Source of the DNA: Clostridiaceae bacterium
GTDB taxonomy: Bacteria; Bacillota; Clostridia; Oscillospirales; Butyricicoccaceae
Direction of reading: 5' to 3'
Assembly: GCA_018383195.1 (NCBI GenBank)
Contig: JAGZOP010000003.1
Coordinates: forward strand, 43,601 to 107,600
Length of the DNA: 64,000 nt
In this document: positions 53,020-64,000 of the stretch, one piece after another
Layout of the letters: each line of letters begins with the position of its first letter
Numbering within the stretch: the first letter of the stretch is position 1
Program-made: the position numbers and the translations under genes
The notes under the pieces: generated by a model
What the model was told of the DNA's origin: nothing
The model's input: the letters and a program-made list of their open reading frames with translations, nothing else
The model's database searches: none

Positions 53020-53505
53020 ATGCGCAGAAAAGATCGTGAAATTTTTGGACGGGAAAATATTGAGCCGATTTTGCAGGCGTGCAAGGTGTGCCGCGTGGCA
53101 ATGATTGCGGACGGCGCACCCTATGTCATTCCGCTGAATTTTGGTTATACATGGGATGAAACCGGACTGACGCTCTATTTCCACAGCGGGCTGAAGGGCA
53201 AAAAGATTGACGCGCTGCGTGCCGATGCGCGAATCTGCTTTGAGATGGATATGCAGGACGGATTGACCGGCGAGGGCGACCTTGCCTGTCGGTACAGTTA
53301 TGCATTTTCGTCGGTTGTGGGATATGGCACAATGGAGTTTGCGCAGACAAATGAGGAAAAGCGGCGCGGCTTTGACATCATCATGAAGCACCAGACCGGA
53401 CGGGACGGATGGACATACAGCGATTCCCACCTGGCGGTGACCGAGGTATTTTGGGTGCATGCCGATTCGTTTGAAGCTTCGCGCAAGCAGCCCAAGCAGG
53501 GATAA
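53020..53505 (+). CDS. Pyridoxamine 5'-phosphate oxidase-like (NimA-type) flavoprotein
   Basis: 161 residues. RREDREIF-like start RRKDREIFGRENIEPILQACKVCRVAMI, then PYVIPLNFGYTW, YFHSGLKGKKIDALRADARICFEMD and SVVGYGTMEF fit the split-barrel FMN-binding family related to nitroimidazole-resistance NimA. Actual substrate is unknown. GAGGTG precedes ATG 53020 by about nine bases. Confidence 0.85.
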   Translation: MRRKDREIFGRENIEPILQACKVCRVAMIADGAPYVIPLNFGYTWDETGLTLYFHSGLKGKKIDALRADARICFEMDMQDGLTGEGDLACRYSYAFSSVVGYGTMEFAQTNEEKRRGFDIIMKHQTGRDGWTYSDSHLAVTEVFWVHADSFEASRKQPKQG

Positions 53506-53544
53506 CCACAAAAGCGCCTTCTCTAAGGGCGGGCATCAAACAGT

Positions 53545-53580
53545 GAACAGGCACAGCGGTTTTTACTGTGCCTGTTCTTA
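53545..53580 (+). terminator. Terminator after the NimA-like gene
   Basis: A 12-bp stem GAACAGGCACAG / CTGTGCCTGTTC, then TTA. Confidence 0.75.
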
Positions 53581-53650
53581 TTGGCTTTCGATTTTCATGA
53601 TAAACTGAAAGGAAACAGTTCGACAAATTAGAAGTTGACGGGGAGGTCTT

Positions 53651-54073
53651 ATGAGGACAGAATATAAACACAATCCGCCCATTCCATATAGTTTGCATGA
53701 TATGCGGGTCAAAAAGATTATAATTCAAGATAAGACAATGGTACTTGAATTTGAGGACGGATATGAAAAACTTACAGAACCTTTTGAACTGGTCGAGGGA
53801 AACATCACAATCGAAGGTGTGGATTTTGATTGTACCTACGTTATGTTACAGAGCCAATGGGGAAACTATGGAAAATTCAACGGTGAGAAATTAGAACTGG
53901 AAAGTTTTATAAGGAGATACAAGAACTATAGCTTTGAAATTGTTGATGAATTATATGGATATAATCAAGTATTGTATTCGGGTTATTTATCTATCTTAGG
54001 AATAGAAGATTTAGTTCAAATGAACATTTCAATTTGCTTTACAGGTAAAATTATTTACGATACAAAAGAGTAA
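53651..54073 (+). CDS. AT-rich hypothetical protein
   Basis: 140 residues, MRTEYKHNPPIPYSLHDMRVKKIIIQDKTMVLEFEDGYEKL... ending GKIIYDTKE. It is beta-rich and acidic, with no signal or membrane helix. GGGGAGG lies eight bases before ATG 53651. Base composition is distinctly more AT than the flanking genes, suggesting recent arrival. The look, a small acidic strand-rich protein standing alone, is that of immunity-type proteins, but I do not recognise the family. Confidence 0.65.
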   Translation: MRTEYKHNPPIPYSLHDMRVKKIIIQDKTMVLEFEDGYEKLTEPFELVEGNITIEGVDFDCTYVMLQSQWGNYGKFNGEKLELESFIRRYKNYSFEIVDELYGYNQVLYSGYLSILGIEDLVQMNISICFTGKIIYDTKE

Positions 54074-54193
54074 CAAATTCCAGTTTGTCGAGGAACTGAG
54101 CCAGTGCAAAGTCCCTTTAGGAACGAAAGAGCGCACTTCTATACACCATTCGGTGCAGTATGCATGTTGCTGCAACAGAATTAAGGAAATAAA

Positions 54194-54224
54194 ATCCTCC
54201 CTATGAATATCACATAGGGAGGAT
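54194..54224. terminator. Hairpin between the orphan gene and the methyltransferase gene
   Basis: A 12-bp stem ATCCTCCCTATG / CATAGGGAGGAT. The T run is weak, so terminator function is moderately supported. Confidence 0.5.
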
Positions 54225-54265
54225 TCACTGTTTTACGAACACCCATCTAATCGGGAAGGCGTTTT

Positions 54266-54976
54266 TCAGTCGAAATGATAGATGGATTTGTATTCCTGCG
54301 TCAGGCTTCCATCCGGGTTTTGGACGAGCAGCGGCGGCTCGACCACCATGCCGTCGGCTGCGCCGCCTTTCCGGCACTCGATCAGCACCGCAGACGGTGC
54401 TTTTTCTGCGGTTTGATGGACAAAACGCAGCCGCTTTGGCGTGAGACGTACACGCTGCAGGGCTGTTATGAGTGTGAGCAGCCGCTCGGGACGAAAGACC
54501 ATTGCGCATTTGCCGCCGCTTCCGAGCACATAGGATGCTGCAACTGCCACATCCTCAATGGTCGCTTCTCCATCTGTACGCGCCATCGCGTGCGCATCCA
54601 GTGGGGAAACCTTGCCGGAGCCGCGCTTGAAGTACGGTGGATTACACAGGACATAGTCCATCGAGCCGTGCGGCAGCAGGGTGCGGATTTGCCGCAGATC
54701 TCCGGTCATCACGGTGACATTGTGCAGATCGTTCTGCGCAATCGAACGGGAAAACAGCGCTGCGGCGCCCTCTTGGAGCTCCAGTCCGGTCATGCGCAGG
54801 TCCTCCCGCCAAGAGAGCAGGGTGAGCGCCCCGGTACCGGCGCCGAGGTCGAGTACGCGGGCGAAACGGCGCGGTCGGGCAAATGAAGACAGCAAGACAG
54901 AATCCTGCCCCAATTTAAAAAATGCATCGTCCTGTAAAAGCCGCAGGCCGTTCGGCAATAATTCTGTGGATGCCAA
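54266..54976 (-). CDS. TrmN6-like tRNA1(Val) adenine-N6 methyltransferase
   Basis: 236 residues from TTG 54976, which has AGGAGG about eight bases upstream. The SAM-binding VLDLGAGTGALTLL and the N6-adenine catalytic NPPY (VLCNPPYFKRGSG) are present, in the YfiC/TrmN6 arrangement that methylates A37 of tRNA-Val. The longer open frame to ATG 55033 lacks a ribosome site. The tRNA target is by family, not seen. Confidence 0.82.
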   Translation of the reverse strand: MASTELLPNGLRLLQDDAFFKLGQDSVLLSSFARPRRFARVLDLGAGTGALTLLSWREDLRMTGLELQEGAAALFSRSIAQNDLHNVTVMTGDLRQIRTLLPHGSMDYVLCNPPYFKRGSGKVSPLDAHAMARTDGEATIEDVAVAASYVLGSGGKCAMVFRPERLLTLITALQRVRLTPKRLRFVHQTAEKAPSAVLIECRKGGAADGMVVEPPLLVQNPDGSLTQEYKSIYHFD

Positions 54977-55068
54977 GACTGCTCCTCCTGTTTGGTTCCT
55001 AAATTGCACAAAAATCTGATAATATGATAGCAAAAAGACCGCCAGATGTCAAATCTGCGGCAAAGGCT

Positions 55069-55097
55069 TTGACAAAGCGCGTCAAGTACCGTACAAT
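55069..55097 (+). promoter_or_regulatory. cysE promoter
   Basis: TTGACA (55069-55074), 17 bases, TACAAT (55092-55097), 94 bp before the start codon. I see no T-box in this short leader. Confidence 0.75.
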
Positions 55098-55190
55098 AGA
55101 AATACATACTTCTTCTGTGGGATTCATGCAGCGCAGGGAACCAAAACCTGCATGCCATGGAATCCGGAGAGGATAGAGAGGGAACCTGCC

Positions 55191-55880
55191 ATGTTTTTGA
55201 AGGATTTGATTGAGGATGCGCGTTCCATCCGGGACCGCGACCCAGCCGCACGCACAACGGCTGAAGTTTTCTTGCTGTATCCGGGATTTCATGCCCTGAT
55301 TTATCACAAATTAACTCATTGGCTGTATTTGCACAAGCGATTTTTCCTGGCGCGGATGATTTCACAGTTTGCCCGCACGATGACCGGCGTGGAGATTCAC
55401 CCGGGCGCGACCATCGGGCGTGGGCTGTTCATCGACCACGGCATGGGCATTGTCATCGGTGAGACTGCCGAGGTCGGGGATTACTGCACCATTTACCATG
55501 GGGTAACGCTCGGCGGCACCGGCAAGGACACCGGAAAACGTCATCCGACGATCGGCAATAACGTACTGATTTCGACCGGCGCTAAGGTGCTCGGACCGTT
55601 CACAGTGGGGGATAATTCGCGCATTGGGGCGAATGCGGTCGTTTTACAGGAAGTACCGCCGGATTCTACGGTGGTCGGCGTCAAGGCACGTGTGGTCAAA
55701 ATTGGCGGACACCGTGTGCCGTCGTTTGATCTCGATCAGGTCAATGTGCCCGACCCGCTGTCTCAGGAGCTGTGCCGTTTGGAGCATCGTGTTTATGCCA
55801 ACGAGCAGAAGCTGCGTGATAATCAACCAGTGCAGCAAGCTGAAAAATCCGGACAGAATGCGGAAACCGAACAGAAATAA
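55191..55880 (+). CDS. cysE: Serine O-acetyltransferase
   Basis: 229 residues. An N-terminal helical domain (DPAARTTAEVFLLYPGFHALIYHKLTHWLY) is followed by the left-handed beta-helix with hexapeptide repeats (GVEIHPGATIGRGLFIDHGMGIVIGETAEVGDYCTIYHGVTLGGTG). It makes O-acetylserine for CysK. The Gln/Glu-rich tail after ~190 is unusual in length. ATG 55191 follows GAGAGGGA. Confidence 0.95.
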   Translation: MFLKDLIEDARSIRDRDPAARTTAEVFLLYPGFHALIYHKLTHWLYLHKRFFLARMISQFARTMTGVEIHPGATIGRGLFIDHGMGIVIGETAEVGDYCTIYHGVTLGGTGKDTGKRHPTIGNNVLISTGAKVLGPFTVGDNSRIGANAVVLQEVPPDSTVVGVKARVVKIGGHRVPSFDLDQVNVPDPLSQELCRLEHRVYANEQKLRDNQPVQQAEKSGQNAETEQK

Positions 55881-55942
55881 GCGAATTGAATTCGACAAAA
55901 ACTGTGTAAAGTTATGAAGTTTTGCTTTCTTGCGGATTTCCA

Positions 55943-55971
55943 TTTACAAAAGCCGCGCAGATTAGTATAAT
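55943..55971 (+). promoter_or_regulatory. Promoter of the Fur-family gene
   Basis: TTTACA (55943-55948), 17 bases, TATAAT (55966-55971), 43 bp before the start codon. Confidence 0.75.
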
Positions 55972-56014
55972 GACTGTACAAGAATGAGAATCCATATTAA
56001 AGGAGGCAAAGGCT

Positions 56015-56395
56015 ATGGTTCGTACGAAACAGCGGCAGCTTATTCTGGATGCTGTCATGGCGAGCGACGCCCATCCGACAGCAGACGAACTGTTCCAGCA
56101 GATCCGTGGCGAGCTGCCTACAATCAGTTTGGCGACGGTATACCGAAATCTGAATTTGCTGTCTGCGGATGGTGTGATTCGGAAAATCGAGATGCCCGGT
56201 ATGCCGGATCGATTCGACCATACCATGGAAACACATGACCATCTGTGGTGCGAATCGTGCGGGCGGGTGTTTGATTTCGCGCTGCCGCAGGCGCTTGACC
56301 GGCAGATCGAGGAGATTTCCGGTATGAAAGTGCGCCAGTATACGTTGGTAGCACGCGGAAAATGCTGCGACTGCCGCAAGGCAGAGAGCAACTGA
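56015..56395 (+). CDS. Fur-family regulator, PerR-like
   Basis: 126 residues, short for Fur. The winged helix is PTADELFQQIRGELPTISLATVYRNLNLLSADGVI. The regulatory metal site has PDRFDHTMETHDHLWCESCGRVFDF, with Asp in RFD as in PerR, and the structural zinc Cys pairs are CESC and CCDC. The His before PTADEL also matches a PerR ligand. It probably senses peroxide through Fe/Mn. It stands next to nifJ, an oxygen-sensitive enzyme, which would be a logical target. AAGGAGG precedes ATG 56015. Confidence 0.82.
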   Translation: MVRTKQRQLILDAVMASDAHPTADELFQQIRGELPTISLATVYRNLNLLSADGVIRKIEMPGMPDRFDHTMETHDHLWCESCGRVFDFALPQALDRQIEEISGMKVRQYTLVARGKCCDCRKAESN

Positions 56396-56404
56396 GTATT
56401 TAGA

Positions 56405-56434
56405 AAGAACGGCGCTTTGGCGCCGTTCTTTTTG
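56405..56434 (+). terminator. Terminator of the Fur-family gene
   Basis: An 11-bp stem AAGAACGGCGC / GCGCCGTTCTT, then TTTTG. Confidence 0.88.
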
Positions 56435-56446
56435 CATAAAATGCAG

Positions 56447-56477
56447 AAAAGACCCCCGATCAGATGGATCGGGGGTC
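56447..56477 (-). terminator. nifJ terminator
   Basis: An 11-bp stem GACCCCCGATC / GATCGGGGGTC with TTTT on the minus strand (56447-56450). Confidence 0.88.
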
Positions 56478-56508
56478 TTGTAATGCATAGAATTCAGCGC
56501 GTTGGCAC

Positions 56509-60066
<3,558 letters not shown>

Positions 60067-60179
60067 GTTTTCTTATTCCTCCTTCAATCTCGATGCGTGA
60101 GATAAATGATAAGCAAAAAAAGCAAAAAACAAACAACAATCAAGTAGCGCCGGATGTTCGGGCGCTTCTTGCCTTGTCT

Positions 60180-60209
60180 ATTTTAGCATAATTGAGCCAC
60201 GTATGTAAA
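60180..60209 (-). promoter_or_regulatory. nifJ promoter
   Basis: Minus-strand TTTACA (60209-60204), 18 bases, TAAAAT (60185-60180), giving a leader of about 105 nt. Confidence 0.6.
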
Positions 60210-60258
60210 CCGTAAACGGCGAAATCTTTTGGGTTTTCAGTGGAAAATAGCAAATGCG

Positions 60259-60287
60259 TTGTCAAGGGTTGTCGTTTGTATTATAAT
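60259..60287 (+). promoter_or_regulatory. comM promoter
   Basis: TTGTCA (60259-60264), 17 bases, TATAAT (60282-60287). Confidence 0.75.
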
Positions 60288-60321
60288 TATGGTGAATTCT
60301 TTTTGTATTGGGAGGCATATT

Positions 60322-61848
60322 ATGGTTTCCATCTGCCATTCGGCGGGTCTCCGCGGCATTGACGGCTATCCGGTTGCAGTCGAATGCTTCGCTTCAAATG
60401 GTCTGCCACGGCTTGATATTGTCGGACTTCCGGGCAAAGCGGTCAGCGAATCGGCAGAGCGGGTGCGCGCTGCGGTCAAGTCGTGCGGGTTCGACTGGCC
60501 GGTTTCCCGGCTGACGGTCAATCTCGCGCCTGCGGATACAAAGAAGGAAGGTGCGGTCTATGACCTGCCCATTTTGCTGACAATTTTGGCGGCAAGCGGG
60601 CAGATTGATCAGCCTCCCGCGGATGCAGCGTTTTTCGGAGAACTGTCGTTGACCGGAGAGCTCAGACCGGTTGCGGGTGCGCTCTCCATGGTACTTGCTG
60701 CGCGGGATGCGGGCAAGACCCGGGTATTTGTGCCGCAGGCAAATGCGGGAGAAGCGGCGTTTGCCGAAGGCATTGCGGTATATCCGGCGAAGCATCTCCA
60801 TGAAGTGCTACATCATTTGGATGGTCATGCACCGCTTTCCCCCTGCCCGTCGCCGCAGCACACCGCAGGGACACAGGCGGGGGTGGATTTCAAGCATGTA
60901 CTGGGGCAGGCTGGGGTCAAACGCGCGCTCGAAATTGCTGCCGCAGGCGGACATAACGTACTGCTTTGCGGCGTGCCGGGGGCGGGCAAGAGCCTTGCCG
61001 CACGCTGTTTTCCGACCATTCTGCCGCCCATGGACAGCAGCGAGCGGCTCGAAGTCATCCGGGTATGGTCAGCGCTCGGTTTGGGCGCCGATGCCGTGCG
61101 CATGGACGGGCGCCCGTTCCGCAGCCCGCACCATACAATTTCGCCGGCGTCGATGACGGGCGGCGGCACGGCAGGACAACTCAAACCGGGAGAAATTTCG
61201 CTTGCGCACCGCGGCGTGCTGTTTCTGGACGAACTGCCGGAGTTCCGCTCTGATGTGCTCGAAACCCTGCGTCAGCCGATGGAGGATGGAGAAGTGACCA
61301 TTTCCCGTGTTGCGGGAAAGGTAACCTATCCAGCGTCATTTCAGCTGCTTGCAGCCATGAATCCGTGTAAATGCGGTTGGTACGGCACCGGACGCTGCAC
61401 ATGCAGCCCGGAATCAGTGCGCAAATACCTGCACCGGCTGTCCGGACCGCTCATGGACCGCATTGATTTGCAGGTTTCGGTGCAGCCGGTCAAATATGAG
61501 GCGCTCGCCGCCCGCGGTAAGACAAACGAGGAAAGCTCGGATGAAATCCGTGCGCGGGTGCTCGCGGCAAGAGAGCGGCAGCAGACGCGGTATGCAGGCA
61601 GCGGCGTTTCCTGCAATGCAGGGCTGCCGATTGACCGCATTGCGGCGCTTTGCCCGCTTACGCCCGAGGCAGAGCGCATGCTTGAGGCGGCGTTTGCCCG
61701 GCTTGGTCTGACCGCGCGCGCCTACGACCGAATCCTGCGCGTGGCACGTACGGTCGCCGACCTCGCGGGGGAGGACGTGATTTCCGAGGGGCATATCGCG
61801 GAGGCGATTCAGTACCGGCAGCTGGACCGTTTGGGGATATCCGGATGA
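60322..61848 (+). CDS. comM: YifB/ComM-family AAA+ ATPase (Mg-chelatase-like)
   Basis: 508 residues. The N-terminal Lon-S5-like fold (GLPRLDIVGLPGKAVSESAERVRAAVKSCGF) precedes the AAA+ core. Walker A is CGVPGAGKS, with RPFRSPHHTISPASMTGGG, Walker B GVLFLDELPEF and the cysteine cluster NPCKCGWYGTGRCTCSP. In naturally competent bacteria ComM is a helicase that extends DNA heteroduplexes. Here the role in recombination is by family. ATG 60322 follows GGGAGG by six bases; the longer upstream frame covers the promoter. Confidence 0.93.
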   Translation: MVSICHSAGLRGIDGYPVAVECFASNGLPRLDIVGLPGKAVSESAERVRAAVKSCGFDWPVSRLTVNLAPADTKKEGAVYDLPILLTILAASGQIDQPPADAAFFGELSLTGELRPVAGALSMVLAARDAGKTRVFVPQANAGEAAFAEGIAVYPAKHLHEVLHHLDGHAPLSPCPSPQHTAGTQAGVDFKHVLGQAGVKRALEIAAAGGHNVLLCGVPGAGKSLAARCFPTILPPMDSSERLEVIRVWSALGLGADAVRMDGRPFRSPHHTISPASMTGGGTAGQLKPGEISLAHRGVLFLDELPEFRSDVLETLRQPMEDGEVTISRVAGKVTYPASFQLLAAMNPCKCGWYGTGRCTCSPESVRKYLHRLSGPLMDRIDLQVSVQPVKYEALAARGKTNEESSDEIRARVLAARERQQTRYAGSGVSCNAGLPIDRIAALCPLTPEAERMLEAAFARLGLTARAYDRILRVARTVADLAGEDVISEGHIAEAIQYRQLDRLGISG

Positions 61849-61866
61849 TTACATTGAGTAATCTTA

Positions 61867-61912
61867 TACTTATCCACAGATTGTGCATTTCTGTGGATAA
61901 GTATGTGGATGG
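61867..61912. other. Convergent DnaA-box palindrome next to an AT-rich tract
   Basis: Perfect 14-bp arms TACTTATCCACAGA / TCTGTGGATAAGTA (61867-61880, 61890-61903) contain consensus DnaA boxes TTATCCACA (61870-61878) and TGTGGATAA (61892-61900). A weaker TGTGGATGG lies at 61904-61912. AT-rich sequence (about 61918-61965) and a TTATCAACG (about 61996) follow. It lies between comM and the SLH gene. Confidence 0.6.
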
Positions 61913-62034
61913 TGTGCAAAACATATAAAAATAAAAAATTTCTGTTTTTTCTGTTTGTAATAGGATGCAGAAATGGAAAACAGTTTGTGAGAAGTTTATC
62001 AACGATCTGTAATTTCAGGGGGAGGAACCTGCTT

Positions 62035-63345
62035 ATGCAATTCAAAAAGATTTGCTCCGCAGCGCTTGCTGCCGCAGCGCTTACCGCATTCGTTCCAAAT
62101 GCTGCCGCACTTTCCGGTGTATCCGGCTGGGCAGTAGATGAGGTCGGAAAAGCAGAACAAGCCGGACTTGCGCCGGACGCATTCGGCGCGCTGCCCGCGC
62201 GTGAGAATATTACGCGTGCCGAATTCTGTGCGGTGTTGCTGCGTCTGTTTGAAAGCAGCACCGGACGGGTTGCGGAGCATATCGATGCGCTGCCCTTTAC
62301 AGATACGGCAGACCCGCAGGTGGTTGCGGCGAATGCGCTCGGTCTGGTCAGTGGACGCGGGGATGGTACCTTTGACCCGTATGCGTCCGTCACACGGCAG
62401 GAATTGTGCGTCATGCTGGGCAATGTCCTGCGGGCAGCCGGTGCGGAAAGCGGCGCGGCAGAGACAATACTCGCGCAATATGACGATGCAGAAGAAGTTG
62501 CCGGTTGGGCGCGGGGCGATATGTCTGCAATGGCAGATCGCGGTGTAATCAGCGGTGTCAGAGATGGGGAGGAGATGTTGCTGTCGCCGCGCGAAACAGC
62601 GACACGGGAACAGTCGCTCATGATGGCGGTGCGTTTTCTGGAAAGCTGCGGCACGAAATCTCCGTCCGGCTCTGAGGATAAAATCGAGCAGGAACAGTCG
62701 GGTTCCGGCTTGTGGGAAGATCCGGAAGGCATCATTCCGGAACTGGACTTTGGTATGGATGCAGAACTGGAAGAGGATTTTGCTCCATCGCTGCCTGCGG
62801 AGCCGATCCGACCAGACACCGCATATGATTTGACCGAAACCGAAAAGAACCTTCTGGTTTTTGGAGGAGAAAAGCAGGGATATGATACGCCCGAAGCTGC
62901 CGAGGCTGCAATGACTGAGATTACCGTACCGGTGTGGCGGCTTCAGAAAGACGGCAGTAAAACCGAGGGGAAGATGACGGTCAAGGTCAATGCTGCACTT
63001 GCAAAATTATATGAAGCCGTATTTCTCGAAATTTTTCATGGGGAAGAGCAGTTTCCGATCAAAGATGGCGGAAGCTATGCATGGCGCTCCAATGCGCGTT
63101 CCGAACATCGTTGGGGTACAGCAATCGACCTGAATTGGGATGAGAATATGGAGTGCAATATCGACGAAAACGGGAATGTCACACAGATTACGACCGGAAG
63201 CTGCTGGGAGCCGGGCGAGAACCCGTATTCCATCCCGGCAGACGGCGATGTTGTGCGTGCGTTCAAGAAATATGGATTTTCATGGGGCGGCGATGCATGG
63301 AGCAAAAAGCGCGACTATATGCACTTTTCATATTTTGGAAGATGA
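62035..63345 (+). CDS. SLH-domain D-Ala-D-Ala carboxypeptidase-like (M15) protein
   Basis: 436 residues. A signal peptide spans 1-~24 (KKICSAALAAAALTAFVPNAAA). Three S-layer-homology repeats lie at ~25-205, including ITRAEFCAVLLRLFE, FDPYASVTRQELCVML and ATREQSLMMAVRFLE. An acidic linker (~210-270) leads to a C-terminal peptidase M15/VanY-like zinc domain with SEHRWGTAIDLNW and the metal histidine in KRDYMHFSYFG. It would be attached to the wall by SLH and trim peptidoglycan peptides. ATG 62035 follows GGGGGAGG. Confidence 0.85.
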   Translation: MQFKKICSAALAAAALTAFVPNAAALSGVSGWAVDEVGKAEQAGLAPDAFGALPARENITRAEFCAVLLRLFESSTGRVAEHIDALPFTDTADPQVVAANALGLVSGRGDGTFDPYASVTRQELCVMLGNVLRAAGAESGAAETILAQYDDAEEVAGWARGDMSAMADRGVISGVRDGEEMLLSPRETATREQSLMMAVRFLESCGTKSPSGSEDKIEQEQSGSGLWEDPEGIIPELDFGMDAELEEDFAPSLPAEPIRPDTAYDLTETEKNLLVFGGEKQGYDTPEAAEAAMTEITVPVWRLQKDGSKTEGKMTVKVNAALAKLYEAVFLEIFHGEEQFPIKDGGSYAWRSNARSEHRWGTAIDLNWDENMECNIDENGNVTQITTGSCWEPGENPYSIPADGDVVRAFKKYGFSWGGDAWSKKRDYMHFSYFGR

Positions 63346-63364
63346 TCGGAAAGGAAGTATCGTG

Positions 63365-63805
63365 ATGAACGAGCAAAAAGTATATCTGTATCTTGAACTG
63401 GAGGGGGCAGAACTGGATATTGTACCGCTGTACTCCATGTTCTCTAAGGGAAAATGTTTTGGGTCGCCGGTTGGGGAAACCTATTATACCTATCTTGAAG
63501 ATGATATTAAGGTTGCCCGTACACGGAAAGAGGCATATTTTCAGGCGCGTCTGGAATATGATGCAGTGCAGGAAAATTCGATGAGCGACATTATTTGCGA
63601 TTTTGTCAACAACTTTTTCTACGAAGGCTCCCCGATGCATCAGGTGATTGCACAGAACCGAACCAAGCTGTGGTGCACGGTGACTTCCAAAGAGGACGAA
63701 GTTTCGTTGATGTTGGATCGCCGCGCGATGCGTAAGCTGATGGATGCGGGATTGGATTTACGCATCACTGTAATGCAGAACGGATACCGCATTCAGCACG
63801 CATAA
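63365..63805 (+). CDS. Hypothetical protein
   Basis: 146 residues, MNEQKVYLYLELEGAELDIVPLYSMF... ending MQNGYRIQHA. Soluble, alpha/beta, with alternating strands and a helical segment after residue 60. The start resembles DUF4279-type proteins of unknown role, with low certainty. GGAAAGGAAG lies upstream, and the gene begins 20 bp after the SLH gene stop, so it is probably cotranscribed. Confidence 0.65.
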   Translation: MNEQKVYLYLELEGAELDIVPLYSMFSKGKCFGSPVGETYYTYLEDDIKVARTRKEAYFQARLEYDAVQENSMSDIICDFVNNFFYEGSPMHQVIAQNRTKLWCTVTSKEDEVSLMLDRRAMRKLMDAGLDLRITVMQNGYRIQHA

Positions 63806-63825
63806 GAGGTGTTCTGCTGCGTAAA

Positions 63826-63859
63826 AAAGAGTCCGGACCCAGTAGGGTTCGGACTCTTT
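63826..63859. terminator. Bidirectional terminator
   Basis: A 15-bp stem with one mismatch, AAAGAGTCCGGACCC / GGGTTCGGACTCTTT. It follows the hypothetical gene and, on the minus strand, the tRNA fragment. Confidence 0.85.
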
Positions 63860-63866
63860 CGCTTTT

Positions 63867-63911
63867 TGGCACCCCCGACCAGACTCTAACTGGTGACCTA
63901 CCGCTTAGGAG
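63867..63911 (-). pseudogene. 3' half of a tRNA-Arg(CCT) gene
   Basis: Reading the minus strand, the bases fit tRNA positions 32-76 exactly. The anticodon loop is CTCCTAA, stem GCGGT, variable AGGTC, T arm ACCAG-TTAGAGT-CTGGT, acceptor CGGGGGT, then G and CCA. The T loop has A instead of C at position 56. Upstream of the anticodon loop the sequence cannot form the D arm, anticodon 5' stem or acceptor 5' strand, so the gene is broken there. Confidence 0.65.
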
Positions 63912-64000
63912 ATGGACCCAGTGCATATATTCCCTATCAACGGAGATAAAGAAAATGCAGTTATATCAAGGCATTTCTCCACATTCACTGTAAACCTCGT

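Overview
The window looks like a chromosome segment of a moderately GC-rich, low-GC-group anaerobe of class Clostridia. The evidence is a Gram-positive PolC-type replicase, a pyruvate:ferredoxin oxidoreductase, a PerR-like Fur protein, an S-layer-homology peptidase, TTGACA/TATAAT promoters and strong AGGAGG ribosome sites. A gut Oscillospirales/Butyricicoccaceae-type genome is my best guess, but this is inference.

Layout. 1-4.3 kb: a DUF5714-arsenate reductase fusion cut by the window edge, an AGCS symporter, tadA, a TraX-family protein and a TtcA-type tRNA thiolase. 4.4-5.4 kb: rplM-rpsI. 5.4-20.8 kb: a 15.4-kb integrative mobilizable element inserted in the 3' end of rpsI. It has a tyrosine integrase, a repressor and xis with divergent operators, a primase/DUF3987 protein, a MobV-like oriT and relaxase, and a defence cargo. 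The cargo is an XRE regulator, a type I restriction system whose HsdM is fused to a single-TRD HsdS, HsdR, and an AAA ATPase/HEPN pair. Imperfect 20-bp repeats at rpsI and before cysK mark the ends. No conjugation pore or coupling protein is present, so it should need a helper.

20.8-23.1 kb: cysK and metY (sulfur assimilation; the matching serine acetyltransferase lies at 55 kb). 23.3-32.4 kb: a myo-inositol locus with a LacI regulator, an SSS symporter, iolG, iolI, iolH and two AraC regulators. CACGTG-type palindromes recur at its promoters, and two clusters of five hairpins flank iolI. 32.7-43.5 kb: a housekeeping run pyrH-frr-uppS-cdsA-dxr-rseP-ispG-polC, covering ribosome recycling, isoprenoid and lipid carriers, and replication. 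43.5-44.7 kb: a DUF1835/DUF3658 gene broken by an amber codon and a small conserved protein. 44.8-52 kb: a histidine operon hisZG(fused)-hisD-hisB-orf140-hisH-hisA-hisF-hisI-29-aa membrane peptide-hisE. 52-64 kb: a C39-like peptidase under a TGTACTA-N7-TAGTACA operator, a PNPOx-like protein, an AT-rich orphan, a TrmN6-like methylase, cysE, a PerR-like regulator, nifJ, comM, a DnaA-box palindrome, an SLH/M15 peptidase, a hypothetical gene and a 3' tRNA-Arg fragment.

The most interesting material is the element's cargo: the M-S half-fusion with an AT-rich, apparently swapped specificity cassette, and the AAA/HEPN pair beside it, which together form a compact defence island. Genes were recognised by reading motifs and remembered family sequences only; no database search was run.
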